64,000 nucleotides of DNA. It comes from Arcobacter sp. FWKO B. Lineage in GTDB: Bacteria; Campylobacterota; Campylobacteria; Campylobacterales; Arcobacteraceae. Every line of letters begins with the position of its first letter. Position 1 is the stretch's first letter. Below, one piece after another: positions 15,559 to 23,417 of this stretch. Under the pieces are notes generated by a model. The model ran no database searches. It saw only the letters and a program-made list of their open reading frames with translations, and was not told where the DNA came from. A program made the position numbers and the translations under genes. Where the stretch lies: positions 124,001 to 188,000 of the forward strand of contig NZ_CP041403.1 in the NCBI RefSeq assembly GCF_014844135.1, read 5' to 3'.

Positions 15559-16386
15559 ATGAAAATAAAAGATATTATTAGTAAAAACTTATCAGTATTA
15601 AAAGAGGTAACAGATATTCCACAAAAAGAGATATATATTTTTTTGGGATTTATTTTAGAGAAAGATTTTATTTGGCTCACTCTAAACCAAGATTATGAGC
15701 TTAGCTTTTCACAGTTGCAAAAGATTAATGATTGTATAAAAAAACGAGCTACACACTATCCAGTTGAATATATTACAAATAGGGTATCATTTTATGGTGA
15801 AGAGTTTAATATATATGATGGAGTGCTCATTCCTAGACCAGAAACAGAGTTGCTTGTTGATAAAGCATATGATATTTTAAAAGAGATAACAAGTCCAAAT
15901 ATTGTAGAAATAGGAACAGGAAGTGGGATTATCTCAACAATGCTTGCAAAAAAAATAGAAAATATCAATATAACTGCTGTTGATATCAATCCAAAAGCAC
16001 TTGAGCTTGCAAAACTAAATGCCTCAAAACATAATGTATCTCATAAAATAGATTTTGTATTGTCAGATTTATTTACAAATGTAAAAGATGCACAATATCA
16101 TATGATAGTATCAAATCCACCATATATTGCAAATGATTTTGAGTTACCAAAAAATGTCTTATACGAGCCAAAAGAAGCACTGTTTGGCGGAAATAAAGGT
16201 GATGAGCTTATAGTAGATATTGTTAATATTTGTATCAATAAAAATATAAAATACTTTTGTTGTGAAATGGGATATGATCAAAAAGAACCATTAAGTAAAA
16301 TATTTGATCAAAATGGATGGGTATATGAATTTTATAGTGATTATAGTGGATTTGATAGGGGTTTTATATTAAGGCTTAAGGAGTGA
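15559..16386 (+). CDS. prmC: peptide chain release factor N5-glutamine methyltransferase
   Basis: A 275-residue PrmC/HemK that methylates the Gln of the GGQ motif in release factors. The SAM-binding EIGTGSGIIS is at 117-126 and the catalytic NPPY at 186-189. The N-terminal substrate-binding helical domain (ending PVEYITNRVSFYG, IPRPETE) is present. The stop overlaps the GTG/ATG start region of the following lipoprotein protease. Confidence 0.94.
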   Translation: MKIKDIISKNLSVLKEVTDIPQKEIYIFLGFILEKDFIWLTLNQDYELSFSQLQKINDCIKKRATHYPVEYITNRVSFYGEEFNIYDGVLIPRPETELLVDKAYDILKEITSPNIVEIGTGSGIISTMLAKKIENINITAVDINPKALELAKLNASKHNVSHKIDFVLSDLFTNVKDAQYHMIVSNPPYIANDFELPKNVLYEPKEALFGGNKGDELIVDIVNICINKNIKYFCCEMGYDQKEPLSKIFDQNGWVYEFYSDYSGFDRGFILRLKE

Positions 16387-16391
16387 GGATT

Positions 16392-17150
16392 ATGAAAAAA
16401 TATTTGGTACTTTTAGTAGTACTTTTTTTATTAGGTGGTTGTGCTATTAGCAAAACACCTGTTACAAATAGAACTCAGCTTATTTTGATATCATCAGAAC
16501 AAGAGTTGGCATTAGGTGAACAAAGCTTCAAGCAAACATTACAAGAGATGAAGATAAGTAATGATTTATCACAAACAAAAAGAGTAGAAGATATTGGAAA
16601 AAGGCTTGCTAGTGTTGCTCAAAGAGATGATTTTAAGTGGGAATTTGCACTTGTAGAAAATGACCAAGTAAATGCTTTTTGTTTACCAGGTGGTAAAATT
16701 GTTGTTTATACTGGAATATTTAAAGTTGCAAAAAGTGATGGTGCATTAGCTACTGTAATTTCACATGAAATAGGGCATGCAATAGCAAGACATGGTGCTG
16801 AAAGAATGAGCTTAGGGCTTGTAAGTTCTGCTATCCAAGTAGCTGCAAATGTTGCTTTGGCAACTTCTCATCCAGAATCGTTGCAAACTTTCAACATAGC
16901 TTATGGACTCGGAGCAAATTACGGGGTTATACTTCCTTATAGTAGAATGCAGGAGTTTGAGGCAGATCAAATAGGTGTTGACTTGATGCATAAAGCAGGA
17001 TTTAATATAGATGAGGCTCTTATTTTTTGGAATGATATGAAAAAACTTTCAAGTGGAAAAAGTGTTCCAGCATTTGCATCTACTCACCCAAGCGATGAAG
17101 CAAGAATATCAAACTTATACAAAGTAATTCAAGGGTACAAAAACAAATAA
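16392..17150 (+). CDS. M48-family metalloprotease, predicted lipoprotein
   Basis: About 252 residues. The N-terminus (KKYLVLLVVLFLLGGC) is a lipoprotein signal with lipobox LGGC and acylated Cys17, so the protein should be anchored in the periplasm. The zinc motif HEIGH (125-129) and a downstream Glu in EFEADQIGV define the M48 family. BepA/LoiP-like enzymes act in outer-membrane protein quality control. A GTG nine bases upstream is also open, but the ATG at 16392 has GGAG at the right distance. It overlaps or abuts prmC and is probably co-transcribed. Confidence 0.88.
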   Translation: MKKYLVLLVVLFLLGGCAISKTPVTNRTQLILISSEQELALGEQSFKQTLQEMKISNDLSQTKRVEDIGKRLASVAQRDDFKWEFALVENDQVNAFCLPGGKIVVYTGIFKVAKSDGALATVISHEIGHAIARHGAERMSLGLVSSAIQVAANVALATSHPESLQTFNIAYGLGANYGVILPYSRMQEFEADQIGVDLMHKAGFNIDEALIFWNDMKKLSSGKSVPAFASTHPSDEARISNLYKVIQGYKNK

Positions 17151-17165
17151 CAAAAAGGGTCAAAG

Positions 17166-17621
17166 ATGGGCGAACTCACAACAAAAGATTTAGAGTTTTT
17201 AAATATTGCTTACAAAGAAGCAAAACAAGGATATGAAGAAGGTGGCGTTCCTGTGGGTTCAGTGATGAGCTGTGATGGAGAACTGCTATCAAAAGGTCAT
17301 AACAAAAGAGTTCAAGAAGGCAACCCTATAGCTCATGGCGAGATGGATTGTATCCAAAAAGCAGGAAGAAGAGCCAATTATCATGGTGTGACACTTTACA
17401 CTACTCTTAGTCCTTGTATGATGTGTTCAGGAACTATAGTTCAGTTTGGTATCAAAAGAGTTGTTATAGGTGAAAACAAAAACTTTGATGGGAATATAGA
17501 GTTTTTAAGACAAAATGGAGTAGAAGTTCATCTTGTGGGTGATAAAGCTTGTGAAAATCTTATGGATCAATTTATCAAAGAAAAGCCAGAGCTTTGGAAT
17601 GAGGATATAGCACAAGATTAA
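17166..17621 (+). CDS. cytosine deaminase of the yeast Fcy1 type (nucleoside deaminase fold)
   Basis: A 151-residue zinc deaminase of the cytidine-deaminase-like superfamily with His57-x-Glu59 (HGEMD) and PCMMC (Cys84, Cys87). The C-terminal half (GIKRVVIGENKNFDG, then NLMDQFIKEKPELWNEDI) closely follows the pattern of yeast cytosine deaminase Fcy1, not bacterial TadA or CodA. Cytosine to uracil is therefore the likely reaction; guanine or other base deamination cannot be excluded. It ends four bases inside the convergent YhiN-like gene. Confidence 0.85.
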   Translation: MGELTTKDLEFLNIAYKEAKQGYEEGGVPVGSVMSCDGELLSKGHNKRVQEGNPIAHGEMDCIQKAGRRANYHGVTLYTTLSPCMMCSGTIVQFGIKRVVIGENKNFDGNIEFLRQNGVEVHLVGDKACENLMDQFIKEKPELWNEDIAQD

Positions 17622-18865
17622 CCCTGTGCTATATCTTGGGCTACCATATATCCGCTAGCCCAAGCAAAAGCGAAGTTATAACCACCTCTTTGCCCTACAA
17701 TATCCAAAACTTCACCACAAAAATAGAGATTTTTTTGCTTTAGTGACTCAAATGTTTTTGGGTTTATCTCTTTTGTATCAACTCCACCACCACTTACTTC
17801 TGCATGGCGAAAACCATGTGTATCTTTGACCTCAAATCTCCAATTAAGCATACCGTTTGCTATTTTTTTGATTAGTTTTGTATGTATATCATTGCCTTTT
17901 ATAGTATGGACAATCTCCAAATCTTCTAGTAAACTCATAGCTATTTTGATAGGAATAAGACCTATTAATATATCAAGTATAGTAAAATCAGCCATTTCTT
18001 TTGCAATGTGAGAGATATGAGATGATAGTTTTTGTGGGTTGAAATTTGGCAATAGGTTGATGCTTATACTAACATGGTCATAATTCATCAAAGATACACT
18101 AGCTCTTTGTGAAATATCCAAAATAGCAAATCCAGAAATCCCATAGCTAGTAAAGAGTATATCACCAAAGCAACTAGAATCTTTTTTGCCATTTATAAGT
18201 AGTGTCACTTCAGCGTTTGTTTTTGCACCAGATGTTTTGGTTGCTATGGTAGAGTCCAAATGAAGCTGTACAAGGGATGGATAAGTAAGTATGATATTGT
18301 GTGAAAATTCTTGTGCAAATTTCATCCCATCATCACAACCTCCAAGATGTGACGCTGCTTGTGAGCCAGTTGCTACTACTACAAAGTCATATTTTGACAT
18401 CAAATCTTTGATATTTGCTACTTTTTGGTTGGTGAGTATATTTACACCTAGATTTTTGGCATGGTTTATAAGTAGTGTTGCTACACTTTTTGCTTCGTTG
18501 CTATATGGATAGACTCTTCCATCATCTTTGACATCAAGTAAAAGCCCTATACTCGAAGCAAATTTCTCAAACTCATCAAATCCAAAGTTTTTGATAGCAT
18601 ATTCTACAAAGGAATTATCTTCACCAAAGAAATTATCTTTTGAGATGTGTTTATTGGTGATATTGCATCTTCCATTGCCTGATACTAGGATTTTTTTGGC
18701 ACATTTGTCGTTTTGTTCGTAAATATCTACGCTTAGTGATTTTCTAGCACAAAAGATAGCACATATTAGTCCAGATGCCCCACCGCCTATGATTGCTACT
18801 TTTTTGGTTTTTGATTTATTTGTTTTTATTGTTTGCTCTTTTTGTATTAATTTTTCACTAAGCAT
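17618..18865 (-). CDS. YhiN/HI0933-family flavoprotein
   Basis: A 415-residue NAD(P)/FAD-dependent oxidoreductase of the HI0933-like family. The FAD motif VAIIGGGASGLICAIFCA lies at about 24-41 after a basic leader, with NGRCNITN, then GGVDTKEINPKTFESL and GEVLDIVGQRGGYNFAFAWA near the C-terminus. The family is widespread and its substrate unsettled. A TATAATTATG at the start places a -10-like box directly before the ATG, so leaderless or downstream initiation is possible. Convergent with the deaminase. Confidence 0.87.
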   Translation of the reverse strand: MLSEKLIQKEQTIKTNKSKTKKVAIIGGGASGLICAIFCARKSLSVDIYEQNDKCAKKILVSGNGRCNITNKHISKDNFFGEDNSFVEYAIKNFGFDEFEKFASSIGLLLDVKDDGRVYPYSNEAKSVATLLINHAKNLGVNILTNQKVANIKDLMSKYDFVVVATGSQAASHLGGCDDGMKFAQEFSHNIILTYPSLVQLHLDSTIATKTSGAKTNAEVTLLINGKKDSSCFGDILFTSYGISGFAILDISQRASVSLMNYDHVSISINLLPNFNPQKLSSHISHIAKEMADFTILDILIGLIPIKIAMSLLEDLEIVHTIKGNDIHTKLIKKIANGMLNWRFEVKDTHGFRHAEVSGGGVDTKEINPKTFESLKQKNLYFCGEVLDIVGQRGGYNFAFAWASGYMVAQDIAQG

Positions 18866-18891
18866 AATTATAGCAACAATTCACTTTTGAA

Positions 18892-19164
18892 CTATTTTTT
18901 ACTGATGTCATATATAAAGCTAAAAATCTCTGCTACAGCCTTATAAAGTTCATTTGGTATCTCTTGGTTTAGTTCAAGTTGTGATAGTAGTTCTACCATA
19001 TCTGGGTCTTTTTTGATTGGTATGTTGTTTGCCATTGCTATTTCTATGATTTTGCTTGCAACTTCTAATTTCCCTTTTGCTAGAAGTTTAGGGGCATTAT
19101 CTACACCCATTTCATACCCAAGTGCTGCTGCTTTTTTGATAAATGGTTTGTTGCTATTTGTCAT
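18892..19164 (-). CDS. FlhX, free FlhB C-terminal-domain-like protein
   Basis: A 90-residue protein equal to the cytoplasmic domain of the flagellar export protein FlhB (PFIKKAAALGYEMGVDNAPK, then KIIEIAMANNIPIKKDPDM). There is no membrane part and no NPTH autocleavage motif. FlhX proteins of Campylobacterota can partly replace the FlhB C-domain in flagellar export. Start overlaps the end of the FliK-like gene by four bases. Confidence 0.88.
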   Translation of the reverse strand: MTNSNKPFIKKAAALGYEMGVDNAPKLLAKGKLEVASKIIEIAMANNIPIKKDPDMVELLSQLELNQEIPNELYKAVAEIFSFIYDISKK

Positions 19165-20144
19165 ATTTTTATACCAACATTGTCTTGGTTTTGTGTATTG
19201 TTGTTTTGGTATGGATTTGATGATGCTTTTTGTCTATCTATTATTTTGACTCCCATTAGGTTTAGGTCCGCTTTATTTATATTGGCTCTTAAAAGCTTAA
19301 GATTGTCTTGCAAAAGAGTTTTTAATTCACCATTTTGGATAGAAAAAGATATATCTATAGTATCTTTGCCAAACAAGGAGAGCATTACTCTTATGTTTCC
19401 ATAGCTTTGAAGCTCCAAATCAATCTCACAATATGTCTTATCCTCATCTTTTCGTGTATAAATAGTACCACCAACCAAATCTTCCCAATAAAAAGGCATA
19501 TAAAAATAGTTTCCATTCCCATACAGCGATAAAAGTTGAAAATATTCCACTTGGGCAATAAGCTTTTCTGTTTGGTTTAATATATTTTGATTTTGTTGTG
19601 ATTGATTTTGTGGTTGTTCGGCTATTTTGGCTAAGATTTCATTTTTTAATTGATACAAAACAGCCTTTATGTCCTTAGTAAGGTCTTGAATCCCCAAGTC
19701 CCCTAAAGCCATTTTTAGTAGATTTGACTCTAAAAAAATCCCACTATTCAAAAGTGAATTTTGTAAAACTTGAGGTTGGAGATTTTGAATATGGGTCAAA
19801 AGATTGTTTACATTTTGTGAGTTTTGTGTGGGGTTTTGACTAAGCATTTTAATAAGTTCTTGGATATTTTCTCCAAAAGTACCGCTATTTTTGATGGTTG
19901 GGTTGTTTTTAAGCATCTCAAAAATAGCATTTTGTGACATATCGCCATTTTTTATAATCTGAAATATATTTTTCAAAAAATCACTAGGGTTTAGAGTGTT
20001 TAAAGATGTGTTTTGAGACCCTAAGGATTGATTGTTTTGCATAAGTGCATCTAGTATTGGATTGGCTTTTTGGTTTAGTATATTTATTAGTTGAGTAGTT
20101 GAATTTAATTGTGGTGAAGTTTGAGTATTGGTCTGTAAAATCAC
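19161..20144 (-). CDS. FliK-like flagellar hook-length control protein
   Basis: A 327-residue protein with a Gln/Asn-rich low-complexity N-terminal half (about 1-190) and a folded C-terminal domain (from YFYMPFYWEDLVGGTIYTRK, through VMLSLFGKDTIDISFSIQNG) resembling the FliK C-domain that switches export specificity. It is coupled to flhX, as in Campylobacter (Cj0849c-Cj0848c). The start is a GTG within the stop of an upstream small membrane protein. The family call is moderate, since the N-half is not conserved. Confidence 0.7.
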   Translation of the reverse strand: MILQTNTQTSPQLNSTTQLINILNQKANPILDALMQNNQSLGSQNTSLNTLNPSDFLKNIFQIIKNGDMSQNAIFEMLKNNPTIKNSGTFGENIQELIKMLSQNPTQNSQNVNNLLTHIQNLQPQVLQNSLLNSGIFLESNLLKMALGDLGIQDLTKDIKAVLYQLKNEILAKIAEQPQNQSQQNQNILNQTEKLIAQVEYFQLLSLYGNGNYFYMPFYWEDLVGGTIYTRKDEDKTYCEIDLELQSYGNIRVMLSLFGKDTIDISFSIQNGELKTLLQDNLKLLRANINKADLNLMGVKIIDRQKASSNPYQNNNTQNQDNVGIKI

Positions 20145-20311
20145 CTAAAGCCCCTATAAAAAATATAAAACCCTATCCCTAAAAGCATAAAAATAGCAAT
20201 AGTTTTTCTGATTTCAAGTATTCCAAAATAGTCTATAATCAAAGCTACAACTATAATAAATGCATAAAAAAGTATGGTTTTTGGATTGCGTGTATCAAAT
20301 ATAAAAAACAT
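20141..20311 (-). CDS. 56-residue two-span membrane protein coupled to the FliK-like gene
   Basis: An ATG at 20311 opens a 57-codon frame with two hydrophobic segments (about residues 12-29 and 38-52) separated by DYFGILEIRK, ending YRGFR. Its TGA overlaps the GTG start of the FliK-like gene (GTGA), a normal sign of translational coupling. No clear Shine-Dalgarno is seen. I do not recognise a family. Position implies expression with flagellar export genes. Confidence 0.6.
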   Translation of the reverse strand: MFFIFDTRNPKTILFYAFIIVVALIIDYFGILEIRKTIAIFMLLGIGFYIFYRGFR

Positions 20312-20360
20312 ATGCTATTTTACATTAAAAATAAAAATAAATCAAATTTTTGTGTTAAAA

Positions 20361-21374
20361 TTAGCTATCTTTCATAATATAATTAATCAGCTCAAGCCTT
20401 TGTTTGTATGTATTCAAATAAAATTCCTTTGCATTGTCACTTAGAAAAGAATTTATAACTTTTTTTTCAATCTTATCCAAAGATTCATTTGCTAATTTAA
20501 AAATCTTTTCTACTCTTATTTGAGGTAGTTCAATCAGTTTTGCAAAATATACAAAGTCAGCATATGTATAATACCCTACCACTTCAAAAGTAGGAGTATA
20601 ATAATCCTCAATCAAAGACAAAGCCATATCACCGTATTTTTCATTTATATGATACCTAGTATTTAATAAGTCATAATTTGGTGTTAAAGTATATTCGTTG
20701 CTATTTGGCTTACTGTATAAGGAGAAATTTTTAAGATGAGCATCACCGTTTGCTATAAGATAATTTAAAAGTACCCTTTTAAAAAAATCTTCTACAGTTA
20801 TTTTATGACTGGCTACAAAGTTTTTAATCAACCTTGAACACCCCAAATAGTCAGAAGCGTCATATTTATAATCTTTGCCGTGAGTTGATGGTGTTATATT
20901 CATTAGTGATGCAAAATCTTCTTGGTCATATTTTTTACCGTCGCTATCATAATCAAATCTTTTGGTAATATATGCCAACTCACCGTCACTAAACTCAACA
21001 ATCCCACAATGAGCCGTATTTATCTTAAATATCTCTTTTGAAATAAGCATAGACAAATGTTCATTTGCTGGTATATCTTCCAAATTTAAGGCATTATCGT
21101 GTATTGGTATAGGCTTTAAAATATATTTACCGTTTTTTGCCGTCGGTATTAAATTTTTGCTAGAATCAAAAGCCAATGATATTTTGTCTTGTACCCCTGA
21201 TATTGACATTTTGTCTGACATTTCAGCTCTTTTATTTATGAACTCTTTTCGGTCAAATGTGAGCTTATTTGGCACTGTGTTATCAAAAAGTTCACTGATA
21301 CATTTTGGGCAATAATTATTCTTTAGATTGTTGGTCTCTTTTAAACAAGCATAACATTTCGATTTGAGTGGCAT
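20361..21374 (-). CDS. hipT: HipT-like toxin kinase of a tripartite hipBST module
   Basis: A 337-residue Ser/Thr kinase of the HipA family that lacks the HipA N-terminal subdomain, which is encoded separately upstream. Residues 57-59 are Ser-Ile-Ser in KMSISGVQDK; E. coli HipT carries its regulatory autophosphorylation serines at the same numbers. ATP-binding Lys87 (ILKP), catalytic Asp211 (ANGDAHLKN) and Asp235 (PNYDLL) are present, so it looks active. An N-terminal zinc ribbon Cys7-x2-Cys10...Cys22-x2-Cys25 is absent from E. coli HipT. Known HipA/HipT kinases inactivate aminoacyl-tRNA synthetases (GltX, TrpS); the target here is unknown. It is preceded by hipS after two bases. Confidence 0.88.
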   Translation of the reverse strand: MPLKSKCYACLKETNNLKNNYCPKCISELFDNTVPNKLTFDRKEFINKRAEMSDKMSISGVQDKISLAFDSSKNLIPTAKNGKYILKPIPIHDNALNLEDIPANEHLSMLISKEIFKINTAHCGIVEFSDGELAYITKRFDYDSDGKKYDQEDFASLMNITPSTHGKDYKYDASDYLGCSRLIKNFVASHKITVEDFFKRVLLNYLIANGDAHLKNFSLYSKPNSNEYTLTPNYDLLNTRYHINEKYGDMALSLIEDYYTPTFEVVGYYTYADFVYFAKLIELPQIRVEKIFKLANESLDKIEKKVINSFLSDNAKEFYLNTYKQRLELINYIMKDS

Positions 21375-21376
21375 TT

Positions 21377-21703
21377 TTATACCTTTATCGGTTCAATAGT
21401 GACAGAACCTATAGTGTTTTCTTTTGTGGTCAGTAAAAGTCTTGAAAAATCATCATTCATATCAATTCTGAGAGTTTTGCATTGTATCTCTTTGAGTGTT
21501 CCTTCGCTTAACATATTGAAGAAAAAAGGGAAAAGATTTTGTGATATGAAAGGCTCTTTTTGTAGTCTTAAATTAGGGCTTATGGCTTTAGCTTCTTTGG
21601 AGTTAATGTATTGTACATCGTATTCAAATATATATTTATCCTCATTTTCTTTTGATAGTAGTCCTATATAAACTCCGTTTCTATATACTTTACCTTGTTG
21701 CAT
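21377..21703 (-). CDS. hipS: HipS-like protein (HipA N-terminal subdomain)
   Basis: About 108 residues equal to the first subdomain of HipA (GKVYRNGVYIGLLSKE, then FEYDVQY, ISPNLRLQKEPF and LFPFFFNMLSEG). In the E. coli hipBST module HipS is the antitoxin that blocks HipT. I start at the ATG at 21703 because AAAGGA lies at the correct distance; an in-frame ATG at 21727 lacks such a site. It overlaps hipB by 14 bases and is followed after two bases by hipT. Confidence 0.86.
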   Translation of the reverse strand: MQQGKVYRNGVYIGLLSKENEDKYIFEYDVQYINSKEAKAISPNLRLQKEPFISQNLFPFFFNMLSEGTLKEIQCKTLRIDMNDDFSRLLLTTKENTIGSVTIEPIKV

Positions 21704-21908
21704 TTTTATCCTTTGTGATGACGACAAGTTCTAGACCTAGAACATCTAAAATTTTCTCTATAGTCTTAATAGTAGGATTTGATTTCCCGTTTTCTATATT
21801 TGAAAGTCTCGGGATACTGATATTTGAATAGTCTGCTATATCAGACATTTCAAGGTTAAGCTCTTTTCTTCTTTGTTGTATATCTTTACCAAGTTTTTTG
21901 ATAGTCAT
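21690..21908 (-). CDS. hipB: HipB-like XRE transcriptional repressor
   Basis: A 72-residue helix-turn-helix protein of the XRE/HipB family (LGKDIQQRRKELNLEMSDIA, then ISIPRLSNIENGKSNPTIKT). It is the first gene of hipB-hipS-hipT and should bind the three TTATCTTATAAGATAA-like operators upstream. The ATG at 21908 has GGGAG six bases before it; a GTG at 21914 is less likely. Confidence 0.9.
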   Translation of the reverse strand: MTIKKLGKDIQQRRKELNLEMSDIADYSNISIPRLSNIENGKSNPTIKTIEKILDVLGLELVVITKDKNATR

Positions 21909-21922
21909 TGCCACTCCCTAAG

Positions 21923-22060
21923 TTATCTTATAAGATAAATAATAAACCATTTTGTCTATTTATACTTATTTGAAGCTTATATATTACTTTATAGGATAAA
22001 TAAGTAGTATTTTACAGTAGCTATTATTAATCTATGCTTATATTTTATGTTATAAGATAA
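21923..22060. promoter_or_regulatory. three phased hipB operators
   Basis: Three 16-base palindromes lie upstream of hipB: TTATCTTATAAGATAA (21923-21938, perfect), TTACTTTATAGGATAA (21984-21999) and TTATGTTATAAGATAA (22045-22060). Their starts are exactly 61 bases apart, and the sequence after each (GATAAATA, later GCTTATAT in the first two) suggests diverged 61-base tandem repeats. The period is about 5.8 helical turns. Repression by HipB is inferred. Confidence 0.72.
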
Positions 22061-22223
22061 ATATGTTATGTTTTGTAATATTTATTGATTTTAAATTTAA
22101 TAAAAACAATCATAAAAAATCAACCAAAAAGTTACATATTTTGTACGCCTTTTTTGATATAATTTTTATTTTATTATTAAGTAATGCTATAGCTTACTAA
22201 AGATGGTGGAAATATTCTCTTCC

Positions 22224-22339
22224 ACTCGTTCCAAATGTCCTCATTGGGAACGCATATAATAGCACGAATGTAGAGAGTGTATAATGATAATTAGAAGAGA
22301 CAAAAGTATGTATTCCCAAGCTGGGGCTTTGGAACGAGT
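22224..22339. repeat. MITE/REP-like element with 12-base terminal inverted repeats
   Basis: ACTCGTTCCAAA (22224-22235) and TTTGGAACGAGT (22328-22339) are perfect inverted repeats bounding 116 bases. Each end also forms its own hairpin: CGTTCCAAATG-TCCT-CATTGGGAACG (22227-22252) and TTCCCAAGC-TGGG-GCTTTGGAA (22313-22334). No coding content lies between. It is inserted directly after a helicase gene remnant. GTTCCCA...TGGGAAC hairpins are a common intergenic repeat type in bacteria. Confidence 0.65.
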
Positions 22340-22342
22340 AAA

Positions 22343-22496
22343 AACTTGACCTGAGCATCGGAGTATTTTCATCTAAAAAATCAACAGCGATACACTCTTG
22401 CCTATCTCTTCCGATTCTACCAAGATATTTAACTATCCTTCCCCAATATGATACTGGCATAGTAAGAACAATAGTATCAAAATTAAAAGACCGCAT
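22343..22496 (-). pseudogene. remnant of a superfamily II helicase C-terminal region
   Basis: The minus-strand frame from 22496 encodes FDTIVLTMPVSYWGRIVKYL, then GRIGRDRQECIAVDFLDENTPML, the pattern of the last helicase motifs (LxMPVSWKGxxxQYxGRLHR, YDYxD..VPML) in DEAD/DEAH proteins. Only about 50 residues remain, the frame then runs into the repeat element at 22339, and upstream it abuts the SMR transporter stop codon. It is a fragment left by deletion, not a working gene. An in-frame stretch of 99 codons exists only because it reads through the repeat. Confidence 0.6.
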
Positions 22497-22814
22497 CTAT
22501 GTATGTTGAAGCTTCAACATAATAGTCCCCAATATAATCAAAGAGATAGCTATTATTTTTTGTACACTCATCATCTCTTTAAAAATCAACCAACCCAAAA
22601 TGGTTATTGTAGCAGTACCAAATCCTGCCCAAATAGCATATGCTGTTCCTATCTCAATTTTTTTAACTGCAAATGTTAATAGTGAAAATGAGATAACATA
22701 AAAAACCACAACCGCACCGACCCAATAGTTGTTGTTTGAAAGTGTCGTTTGCTTTATAGATAATGTACCTAAAACCTCAAAAATTATCGCTCCAATTAAA
22801 TATATCCAATGCAT
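22497..22814 (-). CDS. SMR-family (EmrE/QacC-like) multidrug efflux protein
   Basis: A 105-residue four-span small multidrug resistance protein. Glu13 in the first helix (IIFEVLGTLSIK), the AIWAGFG segment of helix 3 and GWLIFKE are the family hallmarks. Such dimers exchange protons for quaternary ammonium compounds or other cations. It follows a TetR regulator after two bases, and the TetR gene has twin operators upstream, so induction by a drug-like ligand is likely. Flanking remnants of mobile DNA suggest horizontal acquisition. Confidence 0.9.
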   Translation of the reverse strand: MHWIYLIGAIIFEVLGTLSIKQTTLSNNNYWVGAVVVFYVISFSLLTFAVKKIEIGTAYAIWAGFGTATITILGWLIFKEMMSVQKIIAISLIILGTIMLKLQHT

Positions 22815-22816
22815 TT

Positions 22817-23401
22817 TTATCCTTTTTGTACAAAGTTGGCAATATCATAAAGATATTCTGATAAACTGTGTTGCAGGTTAAAATCACTATCTGCCAAAGA
22901 GCGAAAATACATCCCATCGGCTGTGGCTGAAATAGATTTGATAATATCAGCTGAAACCAAATTCACATCATACTTTTGAAATATTTCTATGAGCTTTTCA
23001 TCTAACCATTCATACATCTTTTGATTATATTGTTTGATTTTTTCATCATTTGAATTGATATAGATATGCAAAGTATCAAACATTAACTTTCTTAAATCGC
23101 TAAAATATTTATCCTCACAAATATAAAACTTAAAAAGAATTTGTAAATCTTGGAATAAATTATTTGACTTTTGAAGTTCATCTTCTGATTTTGCTACAAA
23201 CTCTAAAGTTTTTTTTGAAACTACTTGAAAAATCAACTCCTCTTTTGTTTTGAAATAATGGTAAAACTGTCCCTTAGAGATACCAATATTTGTGATTAAT
23301 TGATTGAGTGAAATACTTTCAATCCCATTTTGGATAAATTCATCATAGGCTTTTTGACAAATTTGTTCTATTTTTTCTTCTTGATTTACGACAATTGGCA
23401 T
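22817..23401 (-). CDS. TetR/AcrR-family transcriptional repressor
   Basis: About 194 residues: an N-terminal TetR helix-turn-helix (IEQICQKAYDEFIQNGIESI, then NQLITNIGISKGQFYHYFKTK) and a ligand-binding C-domain. The ATG at 23401 has AAAGGAG six bases upstream; a frame extension to 23419 starts inside the operator. First gene of the tetR-smr pair. Two identical-type palindromes flank its promoter, so it should repress itself and the pump. Confidence 0.9.
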   Translation of the reverse strand: MPIVVNQEEKIEQICQKAYDEFIQNGIESISLNQLITNIGISKGQFYHYFKTKEELIFQVVSKKTLEFVAKSEDELQKSNNLFQDLQILFKFYICEDKYFSDLRKLMFDTLHIYINSNDEKIKQYNQKMYEWLDEKLIEIFQKYDVNLVSADIIKSISATADGMYFRSLADSDFNLQHSLSEYLYDIANFVQKG

Positions 23402-23417
23402 AAACAACTCCTTTAAC

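Noticed and set aside
22197-22342. C-terminal continuation of the 99-codon frame as a protein
   Set aside because: This part is the MITE-like repeat read by chance; only the first 50 residues look like helicase.
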